Under the pieces are notes generated by a model that did not search any database, had not been told where the DNA came from, and worked only from the letters and a program-made list of their open reading frames with translations. From positions 2,018,501 through 2,082,500 of the forward strand of contig NC_081331.1 in assembly GCF_022539665.2 (NCBI RefSeq): DNA of 64,000 nt. Direction: 5' to 3'. Shown here one piece after another: positions 23,682 through 37,299 of this stretch (positions are counted from its first letter, which is position 1; each line of letters starts with the position of its first letter). The position numbers were made by a program, and so were the translations under genes. Origin of the DNA: Daphnia carinata. Taxonomy: Eukaryota; Arthropoda; Branchiopoda; Diplostraca; Daphniidae.

Positions 23682-24849
23682 ATTAAGATATAGGACTTTA
23701 ATCGTGTATATTATTCCCTTTCCATTTAGAGCATTTTCGTAATGTTAGCAGAGGCAGTACTTTTTTCTTTTATTCGAAATTACAAAATTTACGACTAATC
23801 CACTTACGTCTCAGCTTGTTCCTTGGGTACACTCGCAACGGAACACGCATCCCATCCCTCGCATTCAACTTTTATTTGCTCCGCTTGTATTTACTTGCTT
23901 GCTACCGTCAAATGATGCATAGGGAAACTTTTAGCGAATATTCCATGCGAAATTGCGAAGTAGATTAATGATTTCATTTAGCCATTTCTCACTAATTCAT
24001 ACCGTCTGTTCCCAAATCACAGCCTAACAATTATGTGTTCACCTTTGCGTTTATTGGATTTCATTTTCCAGCAAAAAGAGCTTCAGATTTAAAGAACTCT
24101 GTTTATTATTCGTAATAACAGAAAAAAAAATTTTCTGAAAAAAAATAACGTTTCCGTTGCTTATAAACCCAAATGTCGTAAAATAGGGATGGATTGCCAT
24201 GTAAACTCGTTCACCCATGGATGTACCTGGGCTGCGCCCCATTGATGTCGTTATTCGGCTTTTCTGATCAGTCACATTGATACAAAGCAATTTTTTTTTT
24301 TCGAAACGAGGTTATAGCACATGGCCACAAATTCTTCGTGCAAGGATCGTAAAATATTTATCAATGCATCTTTACTACTGCTCTTTCCTTGGAATCGTTT
24401 GAAGCAATCATTGCACGCACGCGTGCAGCTTGTCATTGACCTTCTACGACAACTGTCGCTTTCTACCGTGACAAAATCAGTAAACAAAGCAACAATAAAT
24501 AAACGTGAGCTATGTAGGACGTTATGTCAAAACGTACCCATTTATTACGCTCATACTGTTAAGAAAGGACGATCATGCCCTTCACAGTTTGTCACCGAGT
24601 TCAATAGGCAAGAACACCCTCCCAAAAAGACGTGCGGTATATTTATTGGTCGATTGATCTGTTGAATTTCACAATGAAACAATAATCCATCCATCAGAAA
24701 ATGAAATTTACTTTTTTTTTATGGCTCTGAAGAGTTAGGACATGTCATTATTAAACAATTTCAAATTATGATGAGATCGCGATTCCGGACGGTTTGCGGC
24801 CAGAATAATTAGACGATTAAACCATTTGTTTTACAGCTAAATACAAATG
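23682..24849. other. Intergenic between elongase 8 and the GABA-B receptor gene (convergent 3' ends)
   Basis: Two genes converge here, so the stretch should hold both 3' UTRs. No further gene was recognised. Confidence 0.5.
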
Positions 24850-27800
24850 TCACCATTGGAATGATACGATAACTTCTTGACTGGCTGATTCGTCGTCCGA
24901 CCCCTGACTAATGTTGACATCAGCCGATTCTTCTACAAATGTTTGAGCCATACTTACAGTACCTGGACTGTCAACATCTTCCTCAACAAGTAATAGACTT
25001 CTATCGACCAGTTGGTAAATGGTTTCGTAACCGCCGCTGTCCACAGCCAAGTTCAGCAGAGTCACCAGCGAACTCTGGTTGTTCTTTATTCCAACGTTAC
25101 AACTTCTACTTGCAGGTTTGGTCTGTATATCGTTCCTACTGCAGTTTAAGCAAGACGCTGAGCCCCAACCGACAGCTGTGGAACCCTTGTTTCCACGGTG
25201 TTTAGTTTTCGCTGAGTTCGCATTCACCTGATGTGAATCGCCCAGAGATACACAGCTCCTCGATACCAGTTTGTTGAAGTAGTTGGGTAGATCCCATGTT
25301 GTCACAGGCGTGCGGACGTTGACAGTCGGCTCTTGATCTTGTTCCAACATGGCATACAGCTGCGTCACTTCCGCTTGAATCGCTGAGCTGTACTGTAAAG
25401 TATCACACAAAAGATTGTCATCGAGTTGCAAATCAATATCAGGACATTTTCAGCAATGGCCAGTCTTACGTCATCAAGAGTCGAGACGCTCGAATTAAAT
25501 TCTTTGGCTAAAATGCGATCGAGCCGCTGAATTTCCGCATCTAACTTGGCGATATCGCGCAAATAAACCCGATTCATGATCTCAGCTCGAGTCAACAATT
25601 CCTTCCGGTCGTCCACAACCATCCTGCAACACAAGGTTTTCCTTGTTTAATGCAACATTTAAAAAAATGCTGAAAACGTCTTACCTTCTAGTATTAAATT
25701 CTAATTTCAATCCAGTGCCGTGACATATTGGGTCTATAGGAACGCCACCTCGTGATTGTCGCCAAACGGCGTGGAACTGCAGAAGCCAAGCAGGAAATCT
25801 TTCGTTACTTTTCTCAATTTTCTAAACGATTATCGGTAACGTACCTTGGGTAAAAATAAAAGGCAAAGCGCAGTAGTAGTGGAGGTCAAAATGAGCGTCG
25901 CCACCACTAAATAGTTGATCGTCGTCCGGTCGGATAACAAGGAATCGCAAAAAACGACAATAATACTAGTCAATACCACGTTATACACGTTCATGCCAAT
26001 GTAGGGTGAATCGTTGAGCGCCGGAATTGCAACTTTCCTGTAACAAAAAAAAAAAATCAAATGTAGTTAGTTGGTCAGTTAAACGAATCAATGTGTTCTG
26101 ATTGAAACATGCCTCGTTTCCCAAGCCATGTAAACTCCAGCGATTAGAAGTAAGCCTTTTTTAACGTAAAGGATTCCCAACCACATGGACGACCTGTTCG
26201 AACGACACACTTCTACCTGGAAAAGTATAACGTGAAAGCGTGAGGTTGCTAGTTGGACAAAACCTCCACTATAATTGAATCGTACCTGAGGCTGATAGAC
26301 GACGCTACGATCTAATGAGCTGACAACTCTAACGAGATTGTAGAGATGTCTCTCGAAGGGGTCCAATGCTACCCAGAGTCCTATGACTAACGTGTCCATT
26401 AAAAGTAATACCAGAATGAGGCCAATCAACTGGGTGTCAGCCAAAAGCTAAGGAAACAATAGACAGCCAATTGTTTTACATTTTCAACGAATGTAACGAT
26501 TACAATATCTAATGTATTATACCTTATTTTTGAGCAGACTGTTGCGCATGCTAAAGATACGATGGACGCGGAAAGTCTTGGTAAACATGGCGCCGAAGGC
26601 AAGTGAGAATCCAGCCGATAGGAAATAAGCTCGACCCTTTTCATTTCATTTTTCAAAAACCCGAAAATCATGATACAAAATCGAGGTAATAAATTATTTA
26701 AAAGTTGAACGTGGCCAACACAAACGTACCATACAGACAAAAGGAAAACCTGTGTCGTGTACGAGCGTAGCGTGATCGACACCCAGCAAGATCACAGCAC
26801 CGTAAATGAGGCACGAGCCAACAATGGCCATGTTGTTCAACTTAGGACTCGAGAGTTTGATATACCTGCAAAAGAAAGAGAGAAACGAACGAACAATGGC
26901 GTGCTCAACTCGAGCGCAGCAAAGACGTCACAATGCAAAAGTTTTAGTATTAGACATACTTGAGCTTCCTTTTGACCAGGTTGAACGACAAACAAATGAG
27001 AGCAAAGACGATGCCAAGGCTAGCTAGCAAAGTCATCGTATAAAACGCAGTAGGTGCTATAGTATCTATGCGATACTGTGAGAAGATGTTATTCATGACG
27101 ATGGTTAAGAAAGATTTGGTTGAAACATATTAACAATAATACTTTGATGATGCGGGTGGCAACTGGCGGTTGACCTAGTGGCCACATGACCGGCCAGCTG
27201 CCATTCAATTCCAGTCCCATGTCCGGATGGAAGAGTCCAATCTGTCTTGCCACACCCTCTGTGATTTAATAAGGCAAATTATTAAACATCAGATTCTCCT
27301 ATTATTGTTTGTTAAATTCAACTTTGGATTTGAAACAAGGACGTCGTTCCAATTCGATCGGCTCCCGAGTACGAGACGAGACCTGAAGCGCCTTGGAATC
27401 GGAGGGATGATATCTTGGCCATCAGCTGTTCAGCCATATCCTTACGACCGTAATTGAAGTTGGCCAAGGACGGCCTTTCTTTGGCCGGTTGACGGGCGTA
27501 ATCAACCTGCAGCTCACGAAGGGCTAGCGCCATCGTCCAAATTGCGTCGTAAATTTCGCCGTGAAATTCTTCGCTCGTGATGGTCGGAATCTGCATTCGG
27601 AAAACACGATAACAATAACTGCTTCAGCAATTCGCAGTCATCGATGACAAGCAAAAGTGATTAGGAAACATATTCGAAGGGATATTTGACTGATAGTGCA
27701 ATCGCCAAGCAAAATAACGCCATCCCAACGGAACCAGCACGCAATTTTTTTTCCAAATAAATCGCGATTTATTCCATTTGGCCTGAAACAAGATCTTTTT

Positions 27801-30800
27801 CAACTTGTGCTTTGAACCTTTTTGGTCAATGGGAATATGCAATACAAGAAACAGTATGTTCTTAAGAATTTGAAAGGAAGCAAAAGAAACACACTTTGGT
27901 CGAGATTTTTAAGTTCTTATTTTCTTTAGGATAGAACACAAACTTTTTAACTGTTTACTAAACGTTTTACTGATATAAGCTCATTACAACACCTCCCTAA
28001 TCTTTTTTCCCGTTTTAAGCAGGGCCGCGTAGGATAGAAAAAAAGCATTTGAATCGGTCCATTCACATTACTTAGTGAGCCTCATAGTTCTCGCTTCGAA
28101 TTATCAGTTCATCGTGCAAATTCAAGTTTAACAGATGAAAAGAAACAGTCGAACTGCTGTCTAATCTTTTAGGTAATACATGAACTAGACTTCACGCGAA
28201 CACTTTTCATGATTGCAAGTTCTTCTTTCGACATATAGAAAAGCATACTTGAAAGGATGAAAAGAAAGCCGTCGGTGATATTGACAGGATGCGAGTACGG
28301 TCGCATGAAGAAATTCCCTTCAATGACGGCCATCAAATCCTTCTTGCTGAATCGACTATCGCAAGAGGTGCCGTTAGACAATTCCATGGCGTGCTGGTGT
28401 TGCAACTGCTCCAGCCATCGATCTGATCTGAAAACAGAGCCCGGAAGGATCCATACCTGTTTGTCGAATGTATAGCCTCAGCTTATCAGTAAAAACAATC
28501 TTTGAGAAAAAGAAGGGAAAAAAACTCATCACACAAGGAAAATGAAACGAGTTTCTTACGTGATCGGCGCCGTAAAGATTTCGACGGTGAACCTGTTGGA
28601 AATGGTGAAATACTCAGTTGTTGGGTTATACTGTGTTGTGTCAATATCGTCTAAGTTGACTGAACTCAAACTATCGGAAAACCGAGCAAGTGGGTCGTAC
28701 CTCACAGAAGATTGGGAGCGCCATGGACGGGGCGAAACTGCCAATGATAATGCGAGCATCGCGAGCCTGTCGTGGTTGCATGCGAAAGAGCGGAGGCAAA
28801 ACGAATCCATGAAAATGTCCTTGTATCAAGTCAATCTATATACTTTTGGCTGCCATTATCGATTATTGTAGAGTTTACATCGATCTGATATCTACTACAC
28901 TCAGTGCAATGCTTATTATGCTATGAAATGCAATCAAATTTGTGTGCAACGTCAGCTAACGTACTTGGAGAATTTCAAGAGTATCCGTCAATTCGTCGGG
29001 AGCAAAGGTCAGGCTGTTCGATACCGACGTATTGGCGTCCTCTAGCAGTGCGCTCAAGTCGTTGATCACCTGAAAATGTTGCGTTACAAACCTAAGCCAA
29101 TAGTGCTGAATGTTTGTTCTATCGTTCGTTATCATACCAGTGAATAATCGTCTTCGTTCTGCACGAGAAACGATACGCTGTCCCAGCGAAAGTGGCGCAA
29201 AAAAGCGAGCCGAGCGGCGTTGTGCGCGGACTCGACGGCGACGGTCCGGAAGAAGAATGGAAATTTCTGACGATCGCTCAAGCCGGCCGACGTTGCCGCG
29301 TGTGAGATCTGTTTTGCATTCAAATTGAGAAACATAAATATCGTGTTTTTATTTTTAGTTTTTTATGGCGGCTTTAAATTCAGTGCAGTTTTATGGATTT
29401 GAAACGCTGTATAGAGAGTACATTACGTCACTTTTCAGCATTATCTGATTTATACGCCTTACGTGTACAGGAATTCCTTGTTCTATCTTTTTCTTTTGTC
29501 TTATTGCTGACTCAAGCTTTCCTTTTTCTCCGCTAAGCCTGCATTCATCCACGCAGTTCTCTTCTGGTAAGATATTCATTTGTATAAACGGCAACCGCGC
29601 TGATGTATAGCAAAGAAATCACACACAATGCGTATAGTGACACCCCCTCGTTTTTCACAATTTTTTGTTCCGTTTCAGTAAACACGAACATCTTCTCCGC
29701 TTCAACAGAGAAAAAGAAAAAGGAAAGAAAGACTTTTGAACTTGCTTCAGTTCGATAAAGAGAACATATGGGGAGGATCGATGCGATGAATACGAATAAA
29801 AAGCTGACAGAGATTGTTCTCCCCGATATTGGACTTTGTGTACTGTGCAAATAAAAAATGCACAAAAAAATTATGGGGAAGAAGGCTAAAAAAAAAAAAA
29901 GATGAAATGCTTGATATAGTCCCACCTGAACGATATTCCAGTAGGAGGTAACGCTGGCAACGCTCTCGGTCACGTGTGAACAATGCGGCCCTAGAAGCAT
30001 AACGAATGGACGTCCAACACGCGTCGTGGGCTTTGATTTTGTCTTCGTGCTGCTCGACGAGGATGAAGAAGAGTCCTTAGTCGTATAAATGGCATGAAAG
30101 AAGGCGTCGACTCCCGCTCCCGAATCGCACTAGAAATAAGTAACATCAAAATGTCAGTATTCAACATTTCTATAACTGTGCGTCAAACAACGGATTGAAT
30201 CGATACAATTCACCAATAGGGTAAAATCAATCACCCAATTCAACAAAGGTTAAAGAAATCAGCACTAGCAGGTAACGCGTTTACGTACTAGACAAGTACA
30301 CATACATGACGTATAGGTGGATCTTTGTGTAGCTTAGGATAACACAAGAAACAAGTCTCAATGTTGGATGTAGGTTCATCTTGTTCTTGAACAAACAGAA
30401 ACTCCTTCGTCCGACTTCCGTCTACCGTTCTTTCCGCGAATGGAAAAACCTGAGAAGATTTGGTCCTATTCAATATTGACTCGCCTTGATTGGTTAATCG
30501 ATCGGCAGTCGCTGGAGGGAACATGTACACCACTGAGACAGGGAGAGAAAAGTAGAGCGCAAAGCAAAAGTCAGTCAAAGGCAGGACAAACTTTTCTGCG
30601 TGTGCCAGTGTCTTGTTTGGGTCTTCCTGAGAGTGTTTGCCACCATTCGGTTAGATTGCAAGTCAATAATTCTATCTTACGTCTCGCTAGATGAAAAAGG
30701 AAGGGTGCATGAGGGACAATGATAAAAAGGGCGAAAAAAGAACACACCAAAGACATCAGCTGAAGACACTGTTCGATTCTTGGGCTCTCTAATATCATAA

Positions 30801-33136
30801 GCCACGCCCTATCCGGTAAAGCTAAACCTTTTCTTCCTTTTGATAGGCAAATTTTTTTTCTCGCTACTCGATACTTTTTTTTTTAGACACAGCCACACAC
30901 CACAAAAGAAAAAGGCATGAGGCAAATGGACCTATACATCTACATCTTACGGTGACAGCCATGGATATAAAACCGCATAAGAGACAACGTCCGACGCTTT
31001 CTGTCCAAGCCAAGGATCGTCTAATAAATATTCGCCCATAGGAGAGTGGCAGGACTGTAAGGAATGTGTAAAGCTGTGCGTGGCACCAGCACCAAAAGGA
31101 GAAATCCTTGCAATTTAGTGCTACACAACAATAGCGCCCCGTTACGTACAATCGATTTGCCAGTCAAGCTGAAATCTCCATACAGAGTACGCCAAAGGCT
31201 CATTATCGATTTCGCGCTGAGGTGGACATAGCTTTATAGCATCGATACTTTTTTTCCCTCTGTATCACGCGAACAATTCGATTCTTCTCCCGTCAGGCCA
31301 AACCTGATAACGTCCCCACTACGATCACGTCATGAGAGCTGTGCGGAGCTTTGACATTTCGTTTTCAATTGATGATGAGATTCGTCTCATTACAAGGAAA
31401 AGCTATTAAAAATGAATGAATGTCCATACGCAACACCGCCACATCCATTTTTAAAAATGCTGTTTATTTCGTAAAGGCTTTCAAGTGTTACATCTTTTTT
31501 TATCAAAGCGTTGGAATTCAACTGTTTTCACACGTGAAAATTTCAGTGAAGAAGCTTGTTCTGAAAACACTACAGCCCGCAATCATATTTGCACAATTTA
31601 AAGTTGCGCTTGAAGGAAAAGTCACTTCTACGTGGTCGCAGAACAAGTACGTTGCACACGCTTTTCATCCTTAACAGGTGCATATGCATGATATCACCAT
31701 TCACCATGATTTACTTTAGATAAATGGCTGCCACGCGTCCGCGTAGGAAGCGTAACTATGACAACAAGTCTATTTCGGTAGTTTATGTATCGCATTCAAC
31801 TAATTGTACCAGCATTAACCTTTGGTAAATTTTTTTTTTAGTAGGTTCGTACCATCAACAAGAATTGACAAATGAAGGATTTAAAATGCTGTTTAGTTTT
31901 TTTTTACCCCATCTGCGCGTTTTACATGTATGACGTTTATAAATAGACCACTACTATCCCACAATTACAATGTACTCCGCGCATCTATTTTCTTGGCCAT
32001 CTTTCTTGTAGATAACTTGGGTCTTCTTCGTTTTTCAGGTAGGATATTACTCCTTATTTTGTAACGTACCCCCTGGCATTACACTGGAATTGATCTTTGC
32101 TCTGAGTATTATAGCAAGCATTTCTGTCTTCTTGTACCGACATGGACAATACGACCGCTGCATTCCTTTTAAAATAATCGAAAATTTTAGGGCGCTGCAA
32201 AATATATTTCATCCTGAGTACGCTTCCCCTATCAACCGTTTTTGCTATAAAACGAGTACAGCCTTATTACTATAAGCGGATAGCTAGGGTAGTATACCGA
32301 TATTTTCCAGTTCAATTGATCGAACAATCTAAATGCAAATTTATCCCAAAAAGGAAAGCGAATGAAATTATGGCTAGTTTTTCAGTTTGGATATCTATAG
32401 CATCGTTTTTTTTTTTTTTTTGCTTCATTTTTTATCTTCAAAATGTAAAAATTCTTTACAAGTACATTTCCCCCATCCTTTAAGGAAAATCAGAGCGAAA
32501 AATGAATAAAGCCCTACATCGATAAACTTTAAGATGGAATTAAATGTCAGACATGATAGAATGCCTCCGTTCGTATCATGTAGACTGTCTGCGGATCATT
32601 AAGACAGACAGACGATTGCTGAATCGATCTAAAAAAATATTTAGACTTACCCTGGAGTCATTGACTAGTAACTGAAGGTGGAAACCAGGTATCAGTTGAC
32701 GGGCGTTGACGTGAGCTACGGCCGTTTGAGCCGTTTTCAACAATGAGGTGCCATCGATGGTGCTGTCGCCATCCGAATGACCTCGGTTCACCTCCGTGGA
32801 GGATAAATCGAGTAGGGCCAAAATGGGTAGTAAGGTAACATTCCGGCCATGTCGTATATTGGCATAAAGGTCACTTGCCTCTCTCAAGGTTGAATTGTCC
32901 ATTATTGGAACAGGTGATGAGGCCCTTGAACTCGGCGACAATGAAGACGCACCAGAGGCTAATCTCCTGTCCCACCCTTGCACGAATCCATCATCCGACA
33001 CAGCACCATCCGAAACTAACAAGGAAGAGGACAGCTGGTCATTAGCCAAAGTTCGTGACCCTTGCGATAACAAACACAAAGCGAGCGCAAAATTAAAGAC
33101 GAAGAAGACGACGAACGAGCGCACGCATCGGCTCAT
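24850..33136 (-). CDS. GABA-B-R3: Metabotropic GABA-B receptor subunit type 3
   Basis: Class C G-protein-coupled receptor for GABA. Seventeen exons: 33136-32651, 30129-29926, 29308-29138, 29069-28965, 28766-about 28705, 28476-28249, 27590-27323, 27258-27143, 27075-26960, 26865-26730, 26636-26523, 26447-26286, 26216-26113, 26037-25845, 25776-25685, 25623-25470 and 25392-24850; about 1,085 aa. Visible in order: signal peptide (MSRCVRSFVVFFVFNFALAL), a low-complexity stretch, the Venus-flytrap ligand domain (CDSGAGVDAFFHAIYT, SYWNIVQ, DARIIIGSF), seven membrane segments (KYIKLSSPKLNNMAIVG, AGFSLAFGAMFTKTFRVHRI, AWETR, IPALNDSPYIGMNVY), a coiled coil (DAEIQRLDRIL) and a Ser-rich tail. These blocks match insect GABA-B-R3 more closely than R1 or R2. 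The joins at 28705/28476 and 28249/27590 do not fit perfectly: a short exon may be missing between them, and the donor near 28705 could be read two ways. Confidence 0.88.
30130..32650 (-). other. First coding intron of the GABA-B-R3 gene (2.5 kb)
   Basis: This intron is much longer than any other in the gene. The exons on either side join in phase 0, so no coding exon is required within it. The plus-strand frame at 32090-32275 contains a hydrophobic stretch but was not recognised. No mobile element was recognised; a large first intron often holds regulatory sequence. Confidence 0.5.
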
Positions 33137-35869
33137 GGTTGCGCGACGCGGCGAAAAAGGCCGGCACCCGTCACCATGTCCGAAACCTTTCTGCAGCTCG
33201 TGCGCCAGTTCTAGCTGTCCTATGCTATTGCGGGAGTGAACGTTTTCACTTGACGATAAGAACAGAATGAGCGGCTCGCCAGGTTCGACGGATAGAGGGA
33301 GCCGCTTGCGAGCGGGACGACTAGTCTGAAACCAGCGCGCATCACGCCAGACGCCAATCAACGTTGCGATACACTGTCACGCACTGACCCGATTTGCACT
33401 TGATTAATAAAATAAGCCCTAACAATAACGTTGGTTAACCTAACTGTGTCAAGCTCAAATTTTCACGTTTCGTCGCTTGACGAGCGGCAAAAAGACGATC
33501 TGGGAGACCGAGGTGTGTCTACTTCGTTATATCTGTAGTAGCTGATGGTCAGCACGTGTCTGCTCCAGTCAAGGAACTTCGAAAATAGAATTTTTTTACG
33601 CACATTCAGTAGGAACAGAAATAGGGGGAGAAAATGTGCTTTTTCTTGGTTCATCTTCACGCTCTGAAGCCATCCAAAGACTGATTACGGTTCGTTATGG
33701 CCAGCTGCTGGTGGCCGTTCCGCAGTTTTTCATGTCCACCCCCTGTAGCGCGCACAATTCCGTTTGTATATACCAGCGCTGCATGTGACTCGATAATGTT
33801 TCTCTTTTGACATTATACATCACGTTCTCTGGTAACGAAAATCGAAATGACGTGCTCATCGTCAGCATGGTGTCTCGCTAAGATTCAAACTCAAATATCA
33901 CTGAAGGGAAATCATCAATATCGAATGAAAAAATAAAAAGCTTTCTAAGGATAAAAGCTAGTGGTAATTGGCAGAACATGATAAAAAAAAACGAGAAAAT
34001 CAGTGTGGGGAGGGGGAGGAAGTCAAATAAAAAAAAAGTCTTTATCGTGATCAGCTTTAATAGCGGAGTGAAAACTCTCGAGCGACAGACACACACAAAG
34101 AAACTTGAAGAGTTCACAATGGAGAGTTCACAATGGATGAAGAATGAGGCACGCGCGATGGCAGCGGCAACAGCAAAAATTCACGACTTTATTATAACGC
34201 AGTCAGCAAAGTGGTGTGCATTCATTAATGCGTAGCCTACGATGAATTAGGCCAATGTAGTAGCTAGTTCGGGCTCAACAATTGCGGTGGCACAACTCGT
34301 GAAAGTCAAAATTTTAATGGTTATATTTCATGATTTTCCTAAATCATTTTCTCCTCGTTTAAAAATGCGCCATTTTTGGTTTGAAAATGTGAAAAAGAAA
34401 ACATCGTGTACACGCATTATTATTAGTTTTCCGTTTTTCGTTTTGAGCCCTTATTCGGTTGTTGTGGCTAACATCGACTTGATCACGTCCCTTCCACACT
34501 CGCTGACGGAATTGAGAGCGAATCGAGTTTGCCGTCTTCTTTTGTGTTGCAGTGTCCCTCCGCGTCGTCAAGTGACCTGACTACATAGCCATAAGAAGAA
34601 GAAGAGGGACATAGATGAAAAAAAGAGAGAATAAAGAATGGATCCTCTTCTCAGCCTCTCAACACACACCCAGTAGAGCAGTATTACGATAGAGCTGCCC
34701 AACTTTCTTTATGGAAATATGCAGAAGACTAACTTCACTGTGCTGCTGCCCTTGATGTTCGGCAGGCCAACAACTTTAGTCATCTCGTATACGACAGTTT
34801 TCAGTTGGTATAAAACGCTGCTGCTGCTTTACTCTTCAATGGGCTTCTACGACTTCTTTTTTATCTTCTTGACGTGAGGGTCGAGATAGGGCACGCGCTC
34901 CATTCACGCCATAGCCTACGAGGCTACGTTGTTATGCCACTATGCATGGTAGTAGCATTGTAAAGTAACAGTCAACCAGCGAAAAAAAAAAGAATTGCAT
35001 TTACTCTACAAAAGAAGAACAAGATTCGATTGTAGGGATGCATATTCCGTGTATTGTGCATATCAAAAGAAATCCAAGTTCGATCGCTTTTCAACTGTTC
35101 GAAATTGCTTTACCACATGTTTTTTCCCCTCGATAAAATCAATTCCTTAATGAACGAAATTTTCAAATTCTTTTTTAGCCTTATGCACATTTGAAATAGG
35201 CAAATAGGACACAGTCCATCGGTATGTGGACGGCTTAATGGAAATCGTCTATTTTGACAGAACAATGCGGTCTTTGATTGACTATGGCTCCTTGTATGTA
35301 GAAGAAAGCTTACTACTAATGCCTTTTTTGTTTTCGACCCAAACAACTATTCGCTATTTATTTCTTCTTCATTTTTTTTTTCTGTGGTCTCGTCTTAGTT
35401 CGGATTTGCCGCGTGAAAATGTAAGATTAGCATTCCAACTGGCTCACTCGACTTGCTCGACTGGTTGTCTGTCTGCGGGAGGCTCCGAAATCTTTTATAC
35501 GTCGTGTATCTCGACCAAACTATGCGCTATTGAAATCCATATCAAAGCCCTTCTCGTCTTTTTCTCCTTGTAAGCTTGACATGATTGTTTTTTTCTTTTG
35601 TCTCCAAAAAGTTGTTAGTAGCGTACCCCTTTTTCTTTCTCCTTTAAAAAATTTTAAAGACTGAGAAAAAGAGATATGAAAAACTGGGAGCAGGCTTACT
35701 GTATTATAAAGGGGAGGAGTTGACTTCAACGGTGTAGGGTGTGGGCAAGTCCTGAAGATCCTGATTAGTGAACATGAAACTTGCATATTGTAGTACCATA
35801 GCTGGCTACCGTTGGTTGGCGAAAAAGACCCTTGGCAGAAGCAGCAGGAAACTTCCGTCGGAGGCAAAA
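33137..35869. other. Upstream region of GABA-B-R3 and of the Thr-rich gene 1
   Basis: The receptor frame is open from 33361, but the signal peptide places the start at 33136, so the upstream part is taken as 5' UTR. The rest is divergent intergenic DNA between a minus- and a plus-strand gene. No coding feature was recognised. Confidence 0.5.
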
Positions 35870-35877
35870 TATAAAAA
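35870..35877 (+). promoter_or_regulatory. TATA box of Thr-rich secreted gene 1
   Basis: TATAAAAA about 120 bases before a GTAAGG donor at 35996, which would end a non-coding first exon. The same layout (TATA box, non-coding exon, intron ending just before the ATG) is seen in the downstream paralogue, which supports both. Confidence 0.55.
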
Positions 35878-36169
35878 GCCCATCAGAGAACACTTTGACC
35901 TCACAGTTAAGGGTTCATCGCCGTCAGTGCAGCGGTGAACTTCAAGAGGCTTTGACTTGTCCCTTTTTCCTTTCAAGCCACAGCACGTTTGCAAGGTAAG
36001 GTACTTTTTTAAACACTATACTATGTGGTTGCGATCGACTTTTCCTGCAAAAGAAATACTTCAGCGTCAACTTCAATCTTCCTAAGCCATTAGTTTCGTC
36101 GAAAAACAAAGAAGTTTTAATCGATTTTATCTCCTTTCTTTTCCTCCCTCTTTTTTGATTTATATCTAG

Positions 36170-37240
36170 ATGTTGAATTTAGTTCGATTCTTGGCAATGG
36201 CCTGTTTGATATTCAATGGAGTTCAAGCTGACGCCATTGAGTCATCCATGTCAGCCGATTCCGAAGTCCAGTCTTTGGCTAGCTCGTTCCGCTTTCTAGG
36301 CATTACCAAGACTATGGCTACCACAACTACTGTGGCCAGCATCCACACTGTTTATGTTCATCCCACTTGCTTAATCAAATTCCCCAACGTTGGGCCTTGC
36401 TCCAATACCCCGCCAACGACGACACCGACACCAACCACGACTACTACCCCCACCACAACCACGACTAAAGCACCCACTACAACCACGCAAAGGACAACAA
36501 CAACTAAGGCCACAACGACAACCTCAAAGCCTTGGATTCAAATTATTCCAGGCTCTTCACGACCTGTTTTAACTGGATCGGTCACGATTAACAAGGTTGA
36601 CCCACCCAAGGTGCAGGTGAATTTACCCAACTTTCTCGGTGGGGGCAGCGGAAGCAACAACGGTGGCGGTAGCGGAAGCAGCAGCGGTGGCACTAATCCA
36701 TCAGCAAGCGGTGGGCTAGGTGGCCTGTTCAACAAACCTCCTTTGAACGTTAACGTGGGGGGCAGCGTCTCGGCTTCCATTTCCACCGGTGGACGTCGTC
36801 GCCGTCGTTCTTCCCTGGTGGAGGAATCTCATATTCAACCATCTGCTGTCAAAATGTAAGCTCTATTCATGCCACATGTATAATTTTTTAAGTTAATAAT
36901 CCATTTGTATTTTTGGAATCGACGTAGAATGGAAATTACGGCCAGCCCTGAACTTCCTTTAAGCGACTCCATCGAACAAGATGTAATTGTTGAGACTTCC
37001 CTTGATAATGAGTACCAAGAGTATGCCATCGTTGGTCTCGATGATGTTTCTGGGCGGGCCTCTATGCCTTTCTTCGGTAAAAGAATTACCATCGTCAAGT
37101 TAGATCGAGTAACAGTCACAGAGGTCACAACTGTTACAACCGCCTACCCGATTACCAACCCCAATGACAGGGTCACCGTAGGCTACCTCGGATGCATTCC
37201 GGCCGATGCGCCCACTAACTTGCCACTCTGCAACCCTTAA
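36170..37240 (+). CDS. Secreted threonine-rich protein 1, unrecognised family, tandem paralogue
   Basis: Coding exons 36170-36855 and 36928-37240 join in phase 2 to about 332 aa; a non-coding exon ends at 35995. I do not recognise the family. In order: a signal peptide (MLNLVRFLAMACLIFNGVQA), a conserved block with FLGITKTMATTTTV and HPTC, a Thr/Pro-rich mucin-like stretch (about residues 79-122), a Gly/Ser-rich linker, LGGLFNKPPLNVNV, a poly-Arg site GGRRRRR suited to furin-type cleavage, and a C-terminal part with EYQEYAIVGL, a valine/threonine repeat and two cysteines (GCIP, LCNP). It was most likely secreted, O-glycosylated and cut at the Arg run. The Thr codons vary (ACA, ACG, ACT, ACC), so this is not a pure DNA repeat. 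A tandem paralogue lies 820 bp downstream. Confidence 0.75.
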
Positions 37241-37293
37241 TTAAAAATTTTTAATTTATATTGTACTATGTATGTGCACCGTATACCTTTTTA

Positions 37294-37299
37294 AATAAA
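37294..37299 (+). terminator. Polyadenylation signal AATAAA of Thr-rich gene 1
   Basis: AATAAA lies 54 bases after the stop codon, followed by an A-run. Confidence 0.5.

Noticed and set aside
29545-30000. 151-codon minus-strand frame
   Set aside because: It is partly a read-through of the GABA-B-R3 exon 29926-30129 into its intron; only the exon part is real.
33137-33361. Upstream in-frame extension of GABA-B-R3
   Set aside because: A clear signal peptide starts at 33136; a longer start would bury it.
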